Positions 30,351 to 42,844 of a DNA stretch of 64,000 nucleotides are shown piece by piece; positions within the stretch are counted from its first letter, which is position 1; each line of letters opens with the position of its first letter. Position numbers and translations under genes: made by a program. The stretch covers positions 124,001 through 188,000 of the forward strand of contig VCMS01000117.1 of assembly GCA_022539475.1 (NCBI GenBank). Reading direction: 5' to 3'. Under the pieces are notes generated by a model that did not search any database, was not told where the DNA came from, and saw only the letters and a program-made list of their open reading frames with translations. Origin of the DNA: Gracilaria domingensis (lineage: Eukaryota > Rhodophyta > Florideophyceae > Gracilariales > Gracilariaceae).

Positions 30351-30714
30351 CTGGCACCAAGGAAGCATTCTGGCTTAGGCGACTTTGGAACGGCATTGGC
30401 AGTGTGATTGGCATGGAAGCAGACGGGTCTGTAAAGCTGCTGGTTGAACCAACTCCCATGTATGTTGACAACCAGGGCAGCATTGACCTTGCTCGAAATG
30501 GAGTGGTGAACAGGCGAACCAAGCATATTGAAATTCGGTTCCACTTCACTCGAGAAGCTCTGCAGGCCAAGTCGATTGTGCTGTTCTACTGCCCGACGGA
30601 TTCCATGGTTGCCGACATGCTGAATAAGCCGCTTGCGCGAGTGAAGCACGAGAGGTTCCGCGAAGCCAGTGGTGTGATTCACATAGAAGTTTGAAGTCAG
30701 TGACAGAGGGGGGG

Positions 30715-31502
30715 TGTTGGATGTTGACCCTGTGCTGTCACTGAAAACCAAAAGTGCTGGGGAGCATGGGCTGTTTTGGAGGGTGCCGTTGGAAAAGCGC
30801 ATATGCGCCTCTGCGCAAAGTAAACGTGAAACGGGCTTCTGATTGGCTACTGCAAATGGTCATATGCATTGTGGTTCGTACAAGTGTTGTGGCGCTAATG
30901 GGTTGTTTCCGGGGTACACGTGTGTAGCTAGTACACTGGGCATACTGTACATGATGCACAGGGTACACACGTATGTACGTGGACATGTTGGACAGCTTGG
31001 TGTGACTTTGGCACTATGGTGAGGAGTAGATGCGCTGTCAAGAGGTTTACACTGTGGTATTGTTGGTGACGTAGGACTTGGAGTGAGTTTGTGGTGACGT
31101 GTTAGTTGGTGAGCTTGTACGTAACTGTTATGGTGGCGTGTAGGGATTACAGTGTGTTGGCACTATGTGAATCTGTGCATGGTCATGGTTATGTGTAGGC
31201 ACGTAACTTGATGTGCACGGATGTGCACTGTTGTGCGTTGTGGTGCTTTGTTGTTGTAAGCTGTCATGATAGTGTGGCAGTGTTACCATGTTATGTTAGA
31301 AGATGATTGGTAGTATTGAGTGTCTCTAGCTAGTGGTTTAGGTATTGCTTGGAGTTGGAGTTGTGCGATGGTGTCGCAAAGTAGTTCTATATAAGTGGTG
31401 ACTCGAGTGCCTCCAAGTAAACTCCGAGCCAGAGCTGGCGAACTTCCCTTCATTCCCCCCATCCTTTCTTCAACCTTCCCTTCTTAGCTACAACCTCCAT
31501 CA
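30715..31502 (+). repeat. LTR, copia family B (788 bp)
   Basis: Starts TGTTGGATGTTGACC after a G-rich tract and ends CCATCA before GGTTATGGGCCCAG (31503-31516). TATA-like TATATAAG lies at 31388-31395. Confidence 0.85.
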
Positions 31503-32750
31503 GGTTATGGGCCCAGCCCCGCTGACCTCTGTCGTTATCGTTCGTCTGTCGCCGCTCTCCCTCACCGCCGTTCATCCGTTTCGCTGTTTTCCTTCTTGTT
31601 CTCTCCTTCGTTGCGTCGGGTGTGTTGACCGTGTTGTTGGTTGGTGTTGATCTTCTTCCTTCGGTCTTGCGTTCCTCCCTGAGGGCGTTGTGGTGGTAGT
31701 GGTTCGACGTTGATTCTCTATCGTGATTGTGTTGGGGCGCTCGTTGTTGCCCGTGTTGTCGATCGCTATCCATTTCGGTTGGTCTCCCTCTGTCGTTATT
31801 GTTGGGATTCCCGCGTCGTGTTGCGGGTTCTGATCCGAGAGGTTGAGGACCTTGTGTTGTTGAAGTCTGTGCACTGCGTGTGTGCTCAGCAGTTGTTGAA
31901 GTCTGTGCATTGTGTGTGCTCAGCGTTTAGGGTTGTCATCTGAAGTCCAGCGACAAGCGGTTGATCCGAGCAATCGGGGACGTTAGTCTGGGGGCTTGAA
32001 CCATAGCGGACGTGCTGTCTAGCGGGCTCCCACCGGTCCTTCGGGGCGGATAACGGTGTCGGTCGGAAGACCTGGTAGTACCGCGAGTGCTGAAGTGGAC
32101 GGGGTGCCGTGACGCACTGTTGGACTTGGGTGGCTCACCTTTGTTGTTGTTGACCTGACTTTGTGTCGGGTTCTTGATCTGTGGTGAAGGCAAACCGAAA
32201 CGAGCTTTTGATCCGTGCAACCTCGGTTGAGCGGGGAGGCGACGTACGGAAGGCTGACCTCCTTTTCAGGATCAGGCCGCGTGTGGGCATTATTGTCTGC
32301 TCGTTAGGAGCGTACCTTGGTTTGTCACGGTAGCTGCAGTTTCGAGGTCGCGCAAGTTCTTGCAAGAGGCCAGATTGGGTTAAGTGGTGAAGACATATCT
32401 TTGGTCATTAACCATCTTTTGGACGCCTCGTAGAGAGCAACGCGCCTTCTCCTGGAACGCAGGAGGAGGTAGACTGCAGAAGTCGTTTCCTACCCGGAGG
32501 GTCTCCGGGGGTCAGGGGTCCGATCTCCTAGGGTACTGGGAATTTATTTCCTGCCAGTGGTCCCGACTATTGAAGGTTTTGTTGTTGTTGTTGTTGTTGT
32601 TGTTTGTAGTTGTTGTTGTTTGCAGTTGTTGTTGCTTGCTGCTGTTGTTTGCTGCTGTTGTTTACTGCTGTTGTTTGCTGTCGTTGTTTGCCGTTGCTGT
32701 CTGCCTGCTACCGCCGTATTTGATTTGCTCCCCTGTTCCCTTCTTATAAC
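31503..32750 (+). other. copia B leader with primer-binding site and TTG-rich tract
   Basis: The site GGTTATGGGCCCAG is at 31503-31516, complementary to the initiator tRNA-Met anticodon arm. About 1.25 kb of untranslated leader follows, ending in a GTTGTTGTTG-type tract (about 32575-32700) just before the gag ATG. Antisense frames in the leader recur in every copy but share no protein family. The same leader is at 18122-19312 (-), 37625-38854 (-), 43641-44863 (+), 53045-53789 (-), 58170-59390 (+) and 62179-63399 (+). Confidence 0.7.
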
Positions 32751-32792
32751 ATGGATTCGTTCAGTGGGCTCAAGATCGAGAAGTTGGGTGAG

Positions 32793-33578
32793 TGATAGAG
32801 GTTGAAGCTGAAAGGGAAGTTTGAAGAAAGGATAGGGGAATGAAGGGAAGTTCGCCAGCTCTGGCTCGGATTTTACTTGGAGGTGCTCGAGTCACCACTT
32901 ATATAGAACTACTTTGCGACACCATCGCACAACTCCAACTCCAAGCAATACCTAAACCACTAGCTAGAGACACTCAATACTACCAATCATCTTCTAACAT
33001 AACATGGTAACAGTGCCACACTATCATGACAGCTTACAACAACAAAGCACCACAACGCACAACAGTGCACATCCGTGCACATCAAGTTACGTGCCTACAC
33101 ATAACCATGACCATGCACAGATTCACATAGTGCCAACACACTGTAATCCGTACACGCCACCATAACAGTTACGTACAAGCTCACCAACTAACACGTCACC
33201 ACAAACTCACTCCAAGTCCTACGTCACCAACAATACCACAGTGTAAACCTCTTGACAGCGCATCTACTCCTCACCATAGTGCCAAAGTCACACCAAGCTG
33301 TCCAACATGTCCACGTACATACGTGTGTACCCTGTGCATCATGTACAGTATGCCCAGTGTACTAGCTACACACGTGTACTCCGGAAACAACCCATTAGCG
33401 CCACAACACTTGTACGAACCACAATGCATATGACCATTTGCTGTAGCCAATCAGAAGCCCGTTTCACGTTGACTTTGCGCAGAGGCGCATATGCGCTTTT
33501 CCAACGGCACCCTCCAAAACAGCCCATGCTCCCCAGCACTTTTGGTTTTCAGTGACAGCACAGGGTCAAGATCCAACA
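32793..33578 (-). repeat. 3' LTR of nested B element (786 bp)
   Basis: Minus-strand LTR bounded by TSD GTGAG on the left and the G-rich polypurine tract (seen as C run) on the right. Confidence 0.85.
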
Positions 33579-33598
33579 CCCCCCCTCTGTCACTGACT

Positions 33599-36500
33599 TC
33601 AAACTTCTATGTGGATCACACCACCGGCTTCGCGGAACCTCTCGTGCTTCACTCGAGCAAGCGGCTTATTCAGCATGTCGGCAACCATGGAATCTGTCGG
33701 GCAGTAGAACAGCACAATCGACTTGGCCTGCAGAGCTTCTCGAGTGAAGTGGAACCGAATGTCAATGTGCTTGGTTCGCCTGTTCACCACTCCATTACGA
33801 GCAAGGTCAATGCTGCCCTGGTTGTGAACATACATGGGAGTTGGTTCAACCAGCAGCTTCACAGACCCATCTGCATCGATTCCAATTGCACTGCCAATGC
33901 CGTTCCAAAGTCGCCTAAGCCAGATTGCCTCCTTCGTGCCAGAGCACAAGCTCACGTACTCAGCCTCCGCACTGGACAGAGCCACTACCTCCTGTTGACG
34001 AGAAGACCACGACACAGCACCACCGCAAGTCATGAACAAGTATCCGCTGGTGGACTTGCGGTTGGCAACATCACCCGCCCAGTCGGAGTCCACACACCCG
34101 TGCAGTTGCAAATCAGTGCTGGAGCCATACGTCAACCCGAACATGGTAGTGCCATTGAGGTAGCGAAGAACACGCTTGACCGCCTTCCAGTGAGTGTTGC
34201 CCGGCTTCTCAACATACTTGGCCAGCTTAGCCACAGCATATGAGATGTCCGGACGAGTTCCCACAGAGAGATACATGAGGCAGCCAATCGCCTGACGATA
34301 CGGTACATGCGTGAGCACTTCCTCGTCAACAGACAAGTCCACACCGCACTCCATAGGAGTGTCAACTGGTTTCGACAGCTGCATGCCAAATCGCTCCAGG
34401 ACCTTGTTGGTGTACGCTGACTGAGTCAAGTACAGCTCTTGCTTGGTTCTGTCACGATGGATTTCAAATCCAAGAACCATGCGAGCTTCTTTGAGGTCCT
34501 TCATGCGGAAACGACTTGACAGCTCTGCCTTCACACGCTCCATGGTTTCATGCTCGACTTGCAATCAGCAGTCGTCTACGTACAGAGCAATGATAACCAA
34601 GAAACCCAGTTGATCCCGGTGTAGACACACTCGTCTGCGTCATTCGGCTTGAGGTGCATTTCACCAACAAGGAAGGCGTATATCTTGGCGTGCCACTGTC
34701 TTGGTGCTTGTCTAAGCCCATAGATCGCTTTCTTCAGTCGGCACACCAAGTCCTCCTTTCCCTGCTGTGTGAATCCCATTGGCTGCTCCATGTACACTGT
34801 CTCGTCAAGGTCACCGTTCAGAAAGGCAGTCTTCACGTCCATCTGGTGCAAGTGGAAGTCTCGTACGGCAGTCACTGACAGGATCATTCTGATGGATGTG
34901 AACTTCACCACAGGTGCATATGTCTCTGAGAAGTCCACACCCTCGATCTGCAGGAACCTCTTGCAACCACACGAGCCTTGTAACGCACTGTCGGTTCACC
35001 AGATGACGAAGCCTCATACTTCTGTACATACACCCACTTGGACGAAATCACGTTGCTGTCTGCTGGCCTTGGCACTAGATCCCATGTGTCATGCTCCATC
35101 AATGATCGTACTCACTCTTCATCGCCTTCTTCCAAGCTTCGGAATCAGGACGTGACACTGCGTCACCGTACGACGAAGGAGTATCATCACTGGCTGTAAG
35201 GAAAGCACTGGCACCACGCCACCACGAGGATGGCGTCTTTCTCTGACGTGTGGATCTACGAAGGGGCTGCGTCTCTGTCACTTCCGGCTCATCTTGTGGA
35301 ACTGGTGTGGTGTCTTCATCCGTACTGGCATTCGTGGTACTCTCATGAGAAGCTGGTGCAGAAGGATCATCTTCAGAATGATCGGCGGATGTGTCGGAGG
35401 TTGGGGCTTCAGCAGATACCGACTTGTCGACCAAGTCGATATCCGCATAGTCCTCGTCTTCAGAGTGCTCGTCACTTTCAGTTGCAGAGCACTCGTCAAA
35501 CCTCACATCTCGTGACACAATCACCTTCTTCTTCTGGCTGTCCCACAACTTGTACCCGTGGGAGCCTGAAGTGTACCCAATGAAGATGCCTCCACTGCAC
35601 GCTCTTCCAGCTTCTTCAACTTGTGATCAACCACCTTGTACCAGCAACGGCTACCAAACACACGCAGATTGCTCAGATCAGGCTTCTGTCCATGCCACAG
35701 CTCAAACGGCGTCACGTCACTCGGAAGCGCTTTGCAGGTCACTCTGTTGCGCACATACACAGAAACATTCAGAGCCTCAGCCCAAAAGCTTTTTGGCACA
35801 TTCTTGTGATGCAATATTGACCTGACCAAGTCCATGAGTGTGCGGTTGAACCTCTCGGCAAGCCCGTTCTGCTGTGGATTATAAGGCACAGTTCGCTGAT
35901 GCTCAATACCGTACTGCTCAAGCTTTTCGGAGAACCGATTGGACAAGTACTCACCACCATTGTCAGTGCGTAATGCACGCAACACACTCTTGCGAGCGGT
36001 GATGGTTAACACTTTCCTGCCCATCTGGTTCTCCACAAACCTGAGCCACTTGATGAACATCCGGAACACCTCATCCTTCGTCTTGAGCATGTACAAGAAG
36101 CAGTAGCGGCTGTGGTCATCGATGAATGTGACAAAGTAGTGCGAGCCTCCCAAGGACTTCACGTTCACTGGACCCGATATATCAGAGTGTACCAGGTCCA
36201 GTACGTGTTCAGCTCGTTCCCCCCCTTGCTTGGGAGTCGGAGCACGGGTTGCTTTGCCCACTACACAAGAGCCACACACATCCAGCTTCTGAGCCACATC
36301 CACATTCAGACCTGACACAACACCGTTTCGAGCCATCTGCTTGATGCCTTCCACATTCACATGAGCCATTCGAGCATGCCAAAGAGACAAGTCTGACACA
36401 AGCGCACTGTCCGTGTCCGTGAACTGATCTGCAGCAGTGCAAAGGTAGTACAGGTCTTTGACGCGGCGCCCAACGGCAACCACTTTTGACCCCTTGTACA

Positions 36501-37624
36501 CACATACCTTTTCTTTGTCAAACACTACCGTGCAGCCCAGATCACAAATCTGTGACACAGACAACAAGTGGTACCGTAAGTTGGGCACGTGTACCACCTG
36601 CTTTAGCTTGCACTTACGCTTGGACCCTTCAACTGTCAGATCGAGCTCCACACTTCCGTGACCAACAGACTGCAACTTGGAATCATTGCCGATGCTCACA
36701 CCCGACGACACCTTTGTCTCGTACGTTTGGAACATTGAGTCATCATAAGTCATGTGTGCAGTAGCTCCAGAGTCAACAATCCAGTCACTGTTAGTGGCCT
36801 TGTCGGCACCATTCGCAATGAGGCATACAAAGTCAGAATCGCTGCCGCCCGTACCTTGCTCATCGTTGAGCGCGGTATGTACACTTGGGTGAGCAGCATC
36901 GATCTGATCCTTGTTAGCCCCATCACGTTGCTTTTTGAAACAGTTCTTCTGGATATGACCCTTTATGCCACAATAGTAACACACAACCGACTTCAATGAC
37001 TTCCTACGAAACTGGCGTCCCAAGAGTGCAGCATCACACCGACTCCTCCTTGGCACGATCACTCATACGTTGCTCTTCTTGCAATAGACGGCTCTTCACA
37101 AACTCCATAGTGAGTTGGCGATCTCCGATCGTGGTGTCAATTGCAACAATGAGGTGCTCAAAACGATCCGGAAGTCCACATAGAGCAGCCATAGCAATGT
37201 CCTCTTCTTCAACGTTGACGTCCATACTCTTGAGGTCGGAGGCCAAGTGCCGAACACGATTGATGAATTGCAACATCTTCTCGTCCTCGCGCATTTTGAC
37301 AGAGTAGAAGGCACGTCTGGCGTTGATTCGGTTAAGAAGAGTCTTACGTTGAAACACATTGCAAATGGCCTTCCATGCGTCAGCAGCAGTCTCGATGTCT
37401 CGAATGTGATCCAAGTGCTCGTCGGCAAGCGTGAGTCCAATGATAGCTCTAGCCCTTTCGTCGCGGATTTGCCACTTTACCAGTTCCTCTTCATCCGTGG
37501 GTGCAGAAGTGGTGAGATGGTTCTTGAGGTCTTTCAGTGCAAGTACATACTGAATCTTCTGCTTCCAAGTATGGAAGTTATCCTCACCCAACTTCTCGAT
37601 CTTGAGCCCACTAAACGAGTCCAT
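33599..37624 (-). pseudogene. copia B gag-pol of the nested element
   Basis: Minus-strand coding region starting MDSFSGLKIEKLGEDNF. Domains: gag (37.6-37.0 kb), CCHC finger (CYYCGIKGHIQKNC, about 36.97), protease (WIVDSGATAHM, about 36.78), GAG-pre-integrase, integrase core (HSDISGPV, LRTDNGGEYLS, NGLAERFNRT; about 36.2-35.8), acidic linker, reverse transcriptase (about 35.1-34.5), RNase H (about 34.2-33.9; DSDWAGD, SSAEAEY) and the VIHIEV terminus. It is broken, with about four breaks. Confidence 0.8.
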
Positions 37625-38867
37625 GATGTAAGAGAGGAACTGCAGCGAACCAGATAATGCGGTGGCAGACAGGCGGCAATAGCAAACGACAGCGGTAAAC
37701 AACAACAGCAAACAACAACAACAAACAACAACAAACAACAATAACAACAAACAACAACAACAATAAAGATGAATAGTCGGTGCAAAAGGAACTAAGATTC
37801 CTGGTACCCTAGGGAGTCGGACCCCTGACCCCCGGAGACTCTCCGGGTAAGAAACGACTTCTGCAGTCTACCTCCTCCTGCGTTCTAGGAGAAGGTGCGT
37901 CGCTCTCTACGAGACTTCCAGAGGATGGTTAATGACCGAAGATATGCCTTCACCAAGTAAAACCCTCTCTGGTCTCTTGCAAGAACTTGCGCGACCCTGA
38001 AACTGCAGGTACTATGACAAACCGAGGTACGCTTCTAGCAAGCAAACAATGAAGTTCACAAGCGGCCTGATCCTAAAAAGGAGGTCAGCCTACGACACGT
38101 CGCCTCCCCGCACCACCGAAGCAGTACGGATCAAAAGCTCGTTTCAGTTTGCCTTCGCCACAGATCAAGACCCAACACAAAGTCAGGTCAGCAACAATAA
38201 AGGTGGACCACCTCCTGTCCAGTGCAGTACGTCACGGCACCCCGTCCACAAATGCCCCCGCGAAGAATACCAGGTCTTTCGACCGACACCGTTATCTGCC
38301 CCTAAGGACCGGTGGGAAACTCGCCAGACGGAACAAATGCTTTGGTTCAAGCCGCCAGACTAACGTCCCCGATTGCTCGGATCAACCGCTCGTCGCACCG
38401 AAACTCAAGTGATCACCACACCTGCCGAGCACACACGCAGTGCACGGACTTCAACAGAAACGAATGCTGAGCACAACACACAAGTGCACAGACTTCAACA
38501 ACACAAGGTCCTCAACCTCTCGGATCAGAACCCACAAAGACGACGTGGGGATCCCAACAATAATAACAGAGGGAGACCAAACGAAGCGGATAGCGATCGA
38601 CAACACGGGCAACAACGAGCGCCCAAACACAATCACGATAGAAAGTCAACGTCGAACCACCACCAACAAAACGCCCTCAGGGAGGAACGAACGACCGAAA
38701 GAAGAAAGTCAACACCGACCAACGATACGGTCAACACACCCGACGCAACGGAGAAGGGAACGAAAGGGAAAACAGCGAAGCGGATGAACGGCGGTGAGGG
38801 AGAGCGGCGAGAATCAGCGGCGAGAGGGAACGATAACGGCAGAGGTCAGCGGGGCTGGCCCATAACC

Positions 38868-39648
38868 TGATAGAGGTTGAAGCTGAAAGGGAAGGTTGAA
38901 GAAAGGATAGGGGAATGAAGGGAAGTTCGCCAGCTCTGGCTCGGATTTACTTGGAGGCGCTCGAGTCACCGCTTATATAGAACTACTTTGCGCAACCATC
39001 GCACAACTCCAACTCCAAGCAATACCTAAACCACTAGCTAGAGACACTCAATACTACCAATCATCTTCTAACATAACATGGTAACACTGCCACACTATCA
39101 TGACAGCTTACAACAACAAAGCACACAACGCACAACAGTGCACACCGTGCACATCAAGTTACGTGCCTACACATAACCATGACCATGCACAGATTCACAT
39201 AGTGCCAACACACTGTAATCCGTACACGCCACCATAACAGTTACGTACAAGCTCACCAACTAACACGTCACCACAAACTCACTCCAAGTCCTACGTCACC
39301 AACAATACCACAGTGTAAACCTCTTGACAGCGCATCTACTCTCACCATAGTGCCAAAGTCACACCAAGCTGTCCACATGTCCACGTACATACGTGTGTAC
39401 CCTGTGCATCATGTACAGTATGCCCAGTGTACTAGCTACACACGTGTACCCCGGAAACAACCCATTAGCGCCACAACACTTGTACCAACCACAATGCATA
39501 TGACCATTTGCAGTAGCCAATCAGAAGCCCGTTTCACGTTGAGTTTGCGCAGAGGCGCATATGCGCTTTTCCAACGGCACCCTCCAAAACAGCCCATGCT
39601 CCCCAGCACTTTTGGTTCTCAGTGACAGCACAGGGTCAACATCCAACA
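38868..39648 (-). repeat. 5' LTR of nested B element (781 bp)
   Basis: Starts (minus strand) at 39648 next to TSD GTGAG and ends at 38868 beside the primer-binding site. TATA-like TATATAAG on the minus strand is at 38972-38979. Confidence 0.85.
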
Positions 39649-41391
39649 GTGAGGATAACTTCCACACCTGGAAGCATAAGATTCAGTACGTACTTGCACT
39701 GAAAGACCTCAAGAACCATCTCACCACTTCTGCACCCACTGATGAAGAGGAACTGGCAAATGGCAAATCCGAGACGAAAGGGCTAGAGCGATCATTGGAC
39801 TCACGCTTGCCGAAGAGCAACTTGGATCACATTCGTGACATGAGACTGCTGCTGAGCATGGAAGGCCATCTGCAATGTGTTCAACGCAAGACTCTTCTGA
39901 ACCGAATCAACGCCAGACGTGCCTTCTACTCTGTCAAGATGCGCGAGGACGAGAAGATGTTCAATTCATCAACGTGTTCGGCACTTGGCCTCGACCTCAA
40001 GAGTATGGACGTCAACGTTGAAGAAGAGGACATTGCATGGCGCTCTATGTGGACTTCCGGAACGTTTTGAGCACTCATTGTTGCAATTGACACCACGATC
40101 GGAGATCGCCAACTCACCATGGAGTTTGTGAAGAGCCGTTGTTGCAAGAAGAGCAACGTATGAGTGATCGTGCCAAGGAGGATCGGTGGTGATGCGCACT
40201 CGTGGGACGCCAGTTTCGTAGGAAGTCATTGAAGTCGGTTGTGTGTTACTATTGTGGCATAAAGGGTCATATCCAGAAGAACTGTTTCAAAAACAACGTG
40301 ATGGGGCTAACAAGGATCAGATCGATGCTGCTCACCCAAGTGTACATACCGCGCTCAACGATGAGCAAGGTACGGGCGGCAGCGATTCTGACTTTGTATG
40401 CCTCATTGCGAATGGTGCCGACAAGGCCACTAACAGTGACTGGATTGTTGACTCTGGAGCTACTGCGCACATGACTTATGATGACTCAATGTTCCAAACG
40501 TACGAGACAAAGGTGTCGTCGGGTGTGAGTATCGGCAATGATTCCAAGTTGCAGTCTGTTGGTCACGGAAGTGTGGAGCTCGATCTGACAGTTGAAGGGT
40601 CCAAGCGTAAGTGCAAGCTAAAGCAGGTGGTCACGTGCCCAACTTACGTACCACTTGTTGTCTGTGTCACAGATTTGTGATCTGGGCTGCACGGTAGTGT
40701 TTGACAAAGAAAAGGTATGTGTGTACAAGGGGTCAAAGTGGTTGCCGTTGGGCGCCGCGTCAAAGACCTGTACTACCTTTGCACTGCTGCAGATCAGTTC
40801 ACGGACACGGACAGTGCGCTTGTGTCAGACTTGTCTTTGGCATGCTCGAATGGCTCATGTGAATGTGGAAGGCATCAAGCAGATGGCTCGAAACGGTGTT
40901 GTGTCAGGTCTGAATGTGGATGTGGCTCAGAAGTGGATGTGTGTGGCTCATGTGTAGTGGGCAAAGCAACCCGTGCTCGACTCCCAAGCAAGGGGGGAAC
41001 GAGCTGAACACGTACTGGACCTGGTACACTCTGATATTCGGGTCCAGTGAACGTGAAGTCCTTGGGAGGCTCGCACTACTTTGTCACATTCATCGATGAC
41101 CACAGCCGCTACTGCTTCTTGTACATGCTCAAGACGAAGGATGAGGTGTTCCGGATGTTCATCAAGTGGCTCAGGTTTGTGGAGAACCAGATGGGCAGGA
41201 AAGTGTTAACCATCACCGCTCGTAAAGTGTGCTGCGTGCTTTGCGCACAGACAACGGTGGTGAGTACCGTCAATCGATTCTCCGAGAAACTGGAGAAGTA
41301 CGGTATTGAGCATCAGCGAACTGTGCCTTACAATCCACAGCAAACGGGCTTGCCGAGAGGTTCAATCGCACACTCATGGACTTGGTCAGGT
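39649..41391 (+). pseudogene. copia B gag to integrase, continuation of the host element
   Basis: Plus-strand sequence resumes at GTGAGGATAAC, the gag region interrupted at 32792. It continues through the CCHC finger (about 40.24 kb), protease (WIVDSGATAHMT, about 40.44), GAG-pre-integrase and integrase (about 41.05-41.39). Small insertions and deletions are denser here than in any other B copy. It ends at the LTR of the next minus-strand element. Confidence 0.75.
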
Positions 41392-42156
41392 TGATAGAGG
41401 TTGTAGCTGAGAAAGGAAGGTTAAAGAAAGGATGGGGGAAATGAAGGGAAGTTGGCCAACTCTGGCTCGGAATTTACTTGGAGGTGCTCGAGTCACCGCT
41501 TATATAGCACTACTTTGCGCAACCATCGCACAGCTCAAACTCCAAGCAATACCTAAACCACTAGCTAGAGACACTCAATACTACCAATCATCTCCTAACA
41601 TAACATGCTAACACTCCCACACTATCATGGCAGCTTACAAAAACAAAGCACAACAGTGCACAACAGTGCACACAAGTTACGTGCCTGCACATAACCATGA
41701 CCATGCACAGATTCACATAGTGCCAACACACTGTAATCCTACACGACACCATAACAGTTACGTACAGGCTCACCAACAACACTCACCACAAACTCACTCA
41801 AGTCCTACGTCACAACAAACCACACTGTAATCCTCTTGACACGCATCACTCTTCACCATAGTGCCAAGTTACACAAGCTGTCCTACATGTCCACGTACAT
41901 ACGTGTGTACCTGTGCATCATGTACAGTATGCCCAGTGTACTAGCTACACACGTGTACCCCGGAAACAACCCATTAGCGCCACAACACTTGTACGAACCA
42001 CAATGCATATGACCATTTGCAGTAGCCAATCAGAAGCCCGTTTCACGTTGATTTGCGCAGAGGCGCATATGCGCTTTTCCAACGGCACCCTCCAAAACAG
42101 CCCATGCTCCCCAGCACTTTTGGTTTTCAGTGACAGCACAGGGTCAACATCCAACA
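41392..42156 (-). repeat. 3' LTR, copia family B (765 bp)
   Basis: Minus-strand LTR from TGTTGGATGTTGACC (42156) to TCA (41392). It is shorter than the others because of scattered small deletions. Confidence 0.8.
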
Positions 42157-42844
42157 CCCCCCTCTGTCACTGACTTCAAACTTCTATGTGATCACACCAC
42201 CGGCTTCGCGGAACCTCTCGTGCTTCACTCGCGCAAGCGGCTTATTCAGCATTCGGCAACCATGGAATCGTCGGCAGTAGAACAGCACAATCGACTTGGC
42301 CTGCAGAGCTTCTCGAGTGAAGTGGAACCGAATTCAATATGCTTGGTTCGCCTGTTCACCACTCCTTCGAGCAAGGTCAATGCTGCCCTGGTTGTCAACA
42401 TACATGGGAGTTGGTTCAACCAGCAGCTTACAACCCTCTGCTCATCCAATCACTGCCAATGCCGTTCCAAAGTCGCCTAAGCCAGATGCCTCCTTCGTGC
42501 CAGAGCACAAGCTCACGTACTCAGCCTCCGCACTCGACAGAGCAACTACCTCCTGTTGACGAGACGACCACGACACAGCACCCCGCACATCATGAACAAG
42601 TATCCCTGTGGACTTGCGGTTGGCAACTCGCCAGCCAGTCAGAGTCCACATAGCCGTGCAGTTGCAAATCGGTGCTGGAGCCATACGTCAACCCGAACGT
42701 GGTGTGCCATTGAAGTAGCGAAGACAGGCTTGACCGCCTTCCAGTGAGTGTTGCCCGGCTTCTCAACATACTTGGCCAGCTTAGCCACAGCATAGAGATA
42801 TCGGACGAGTTCCCACAGAGAGATACATGAGGCAGCCTATCGCC

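Larger units (their letters stand above)
32793..39648 (-). mobile_element. copia family B, complete-length minus-strand element (6,856 bp)
   Basis: Flanked by the target duplication GTGAG. 3' LTR 32793-33578, polypurine tract about 33579-33588, coding region 37624 down to 33599, leader, primer-binding site about 38855-38867, 5' LTR 38868-39648. All coding domains of the family are present in order. The LTRs differ at roughly one to two percent by eye, so insertion is fairly recent. Broken, with about four breaks. Confidence 0.85.
30351..41391 (+). mobile_element. copia family B, plus strand, host of a nested B element
   Basis: Order: RNase H end of one copy (30351-30694), polypurine tract (about 30705-30714), LTR (30715-31502), primer-binding site, leader, gag ATG at 32751. 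A complete minus-strand B element follows (32793-39648), then gag to integrase from 39649 to 41391, where another minus-strand B element begins. Target duplication GTGAG (32788-32792 and 39649-39653) proves the nesting. Again one LTR has internal sequence on both sides. The part right of the insert is broken in many places (ten or so) and looks older or poorly sequenced. Confidence 0.8.

Noticed and set aside
32557-32805. Valine/cysteine/leucine-rich frames at the TTG tracts as membrane proteins
   Set aside because: They are translations of a GTTGTTG-type microsatellite; the hydrophobicity is an artefact of the repeat.
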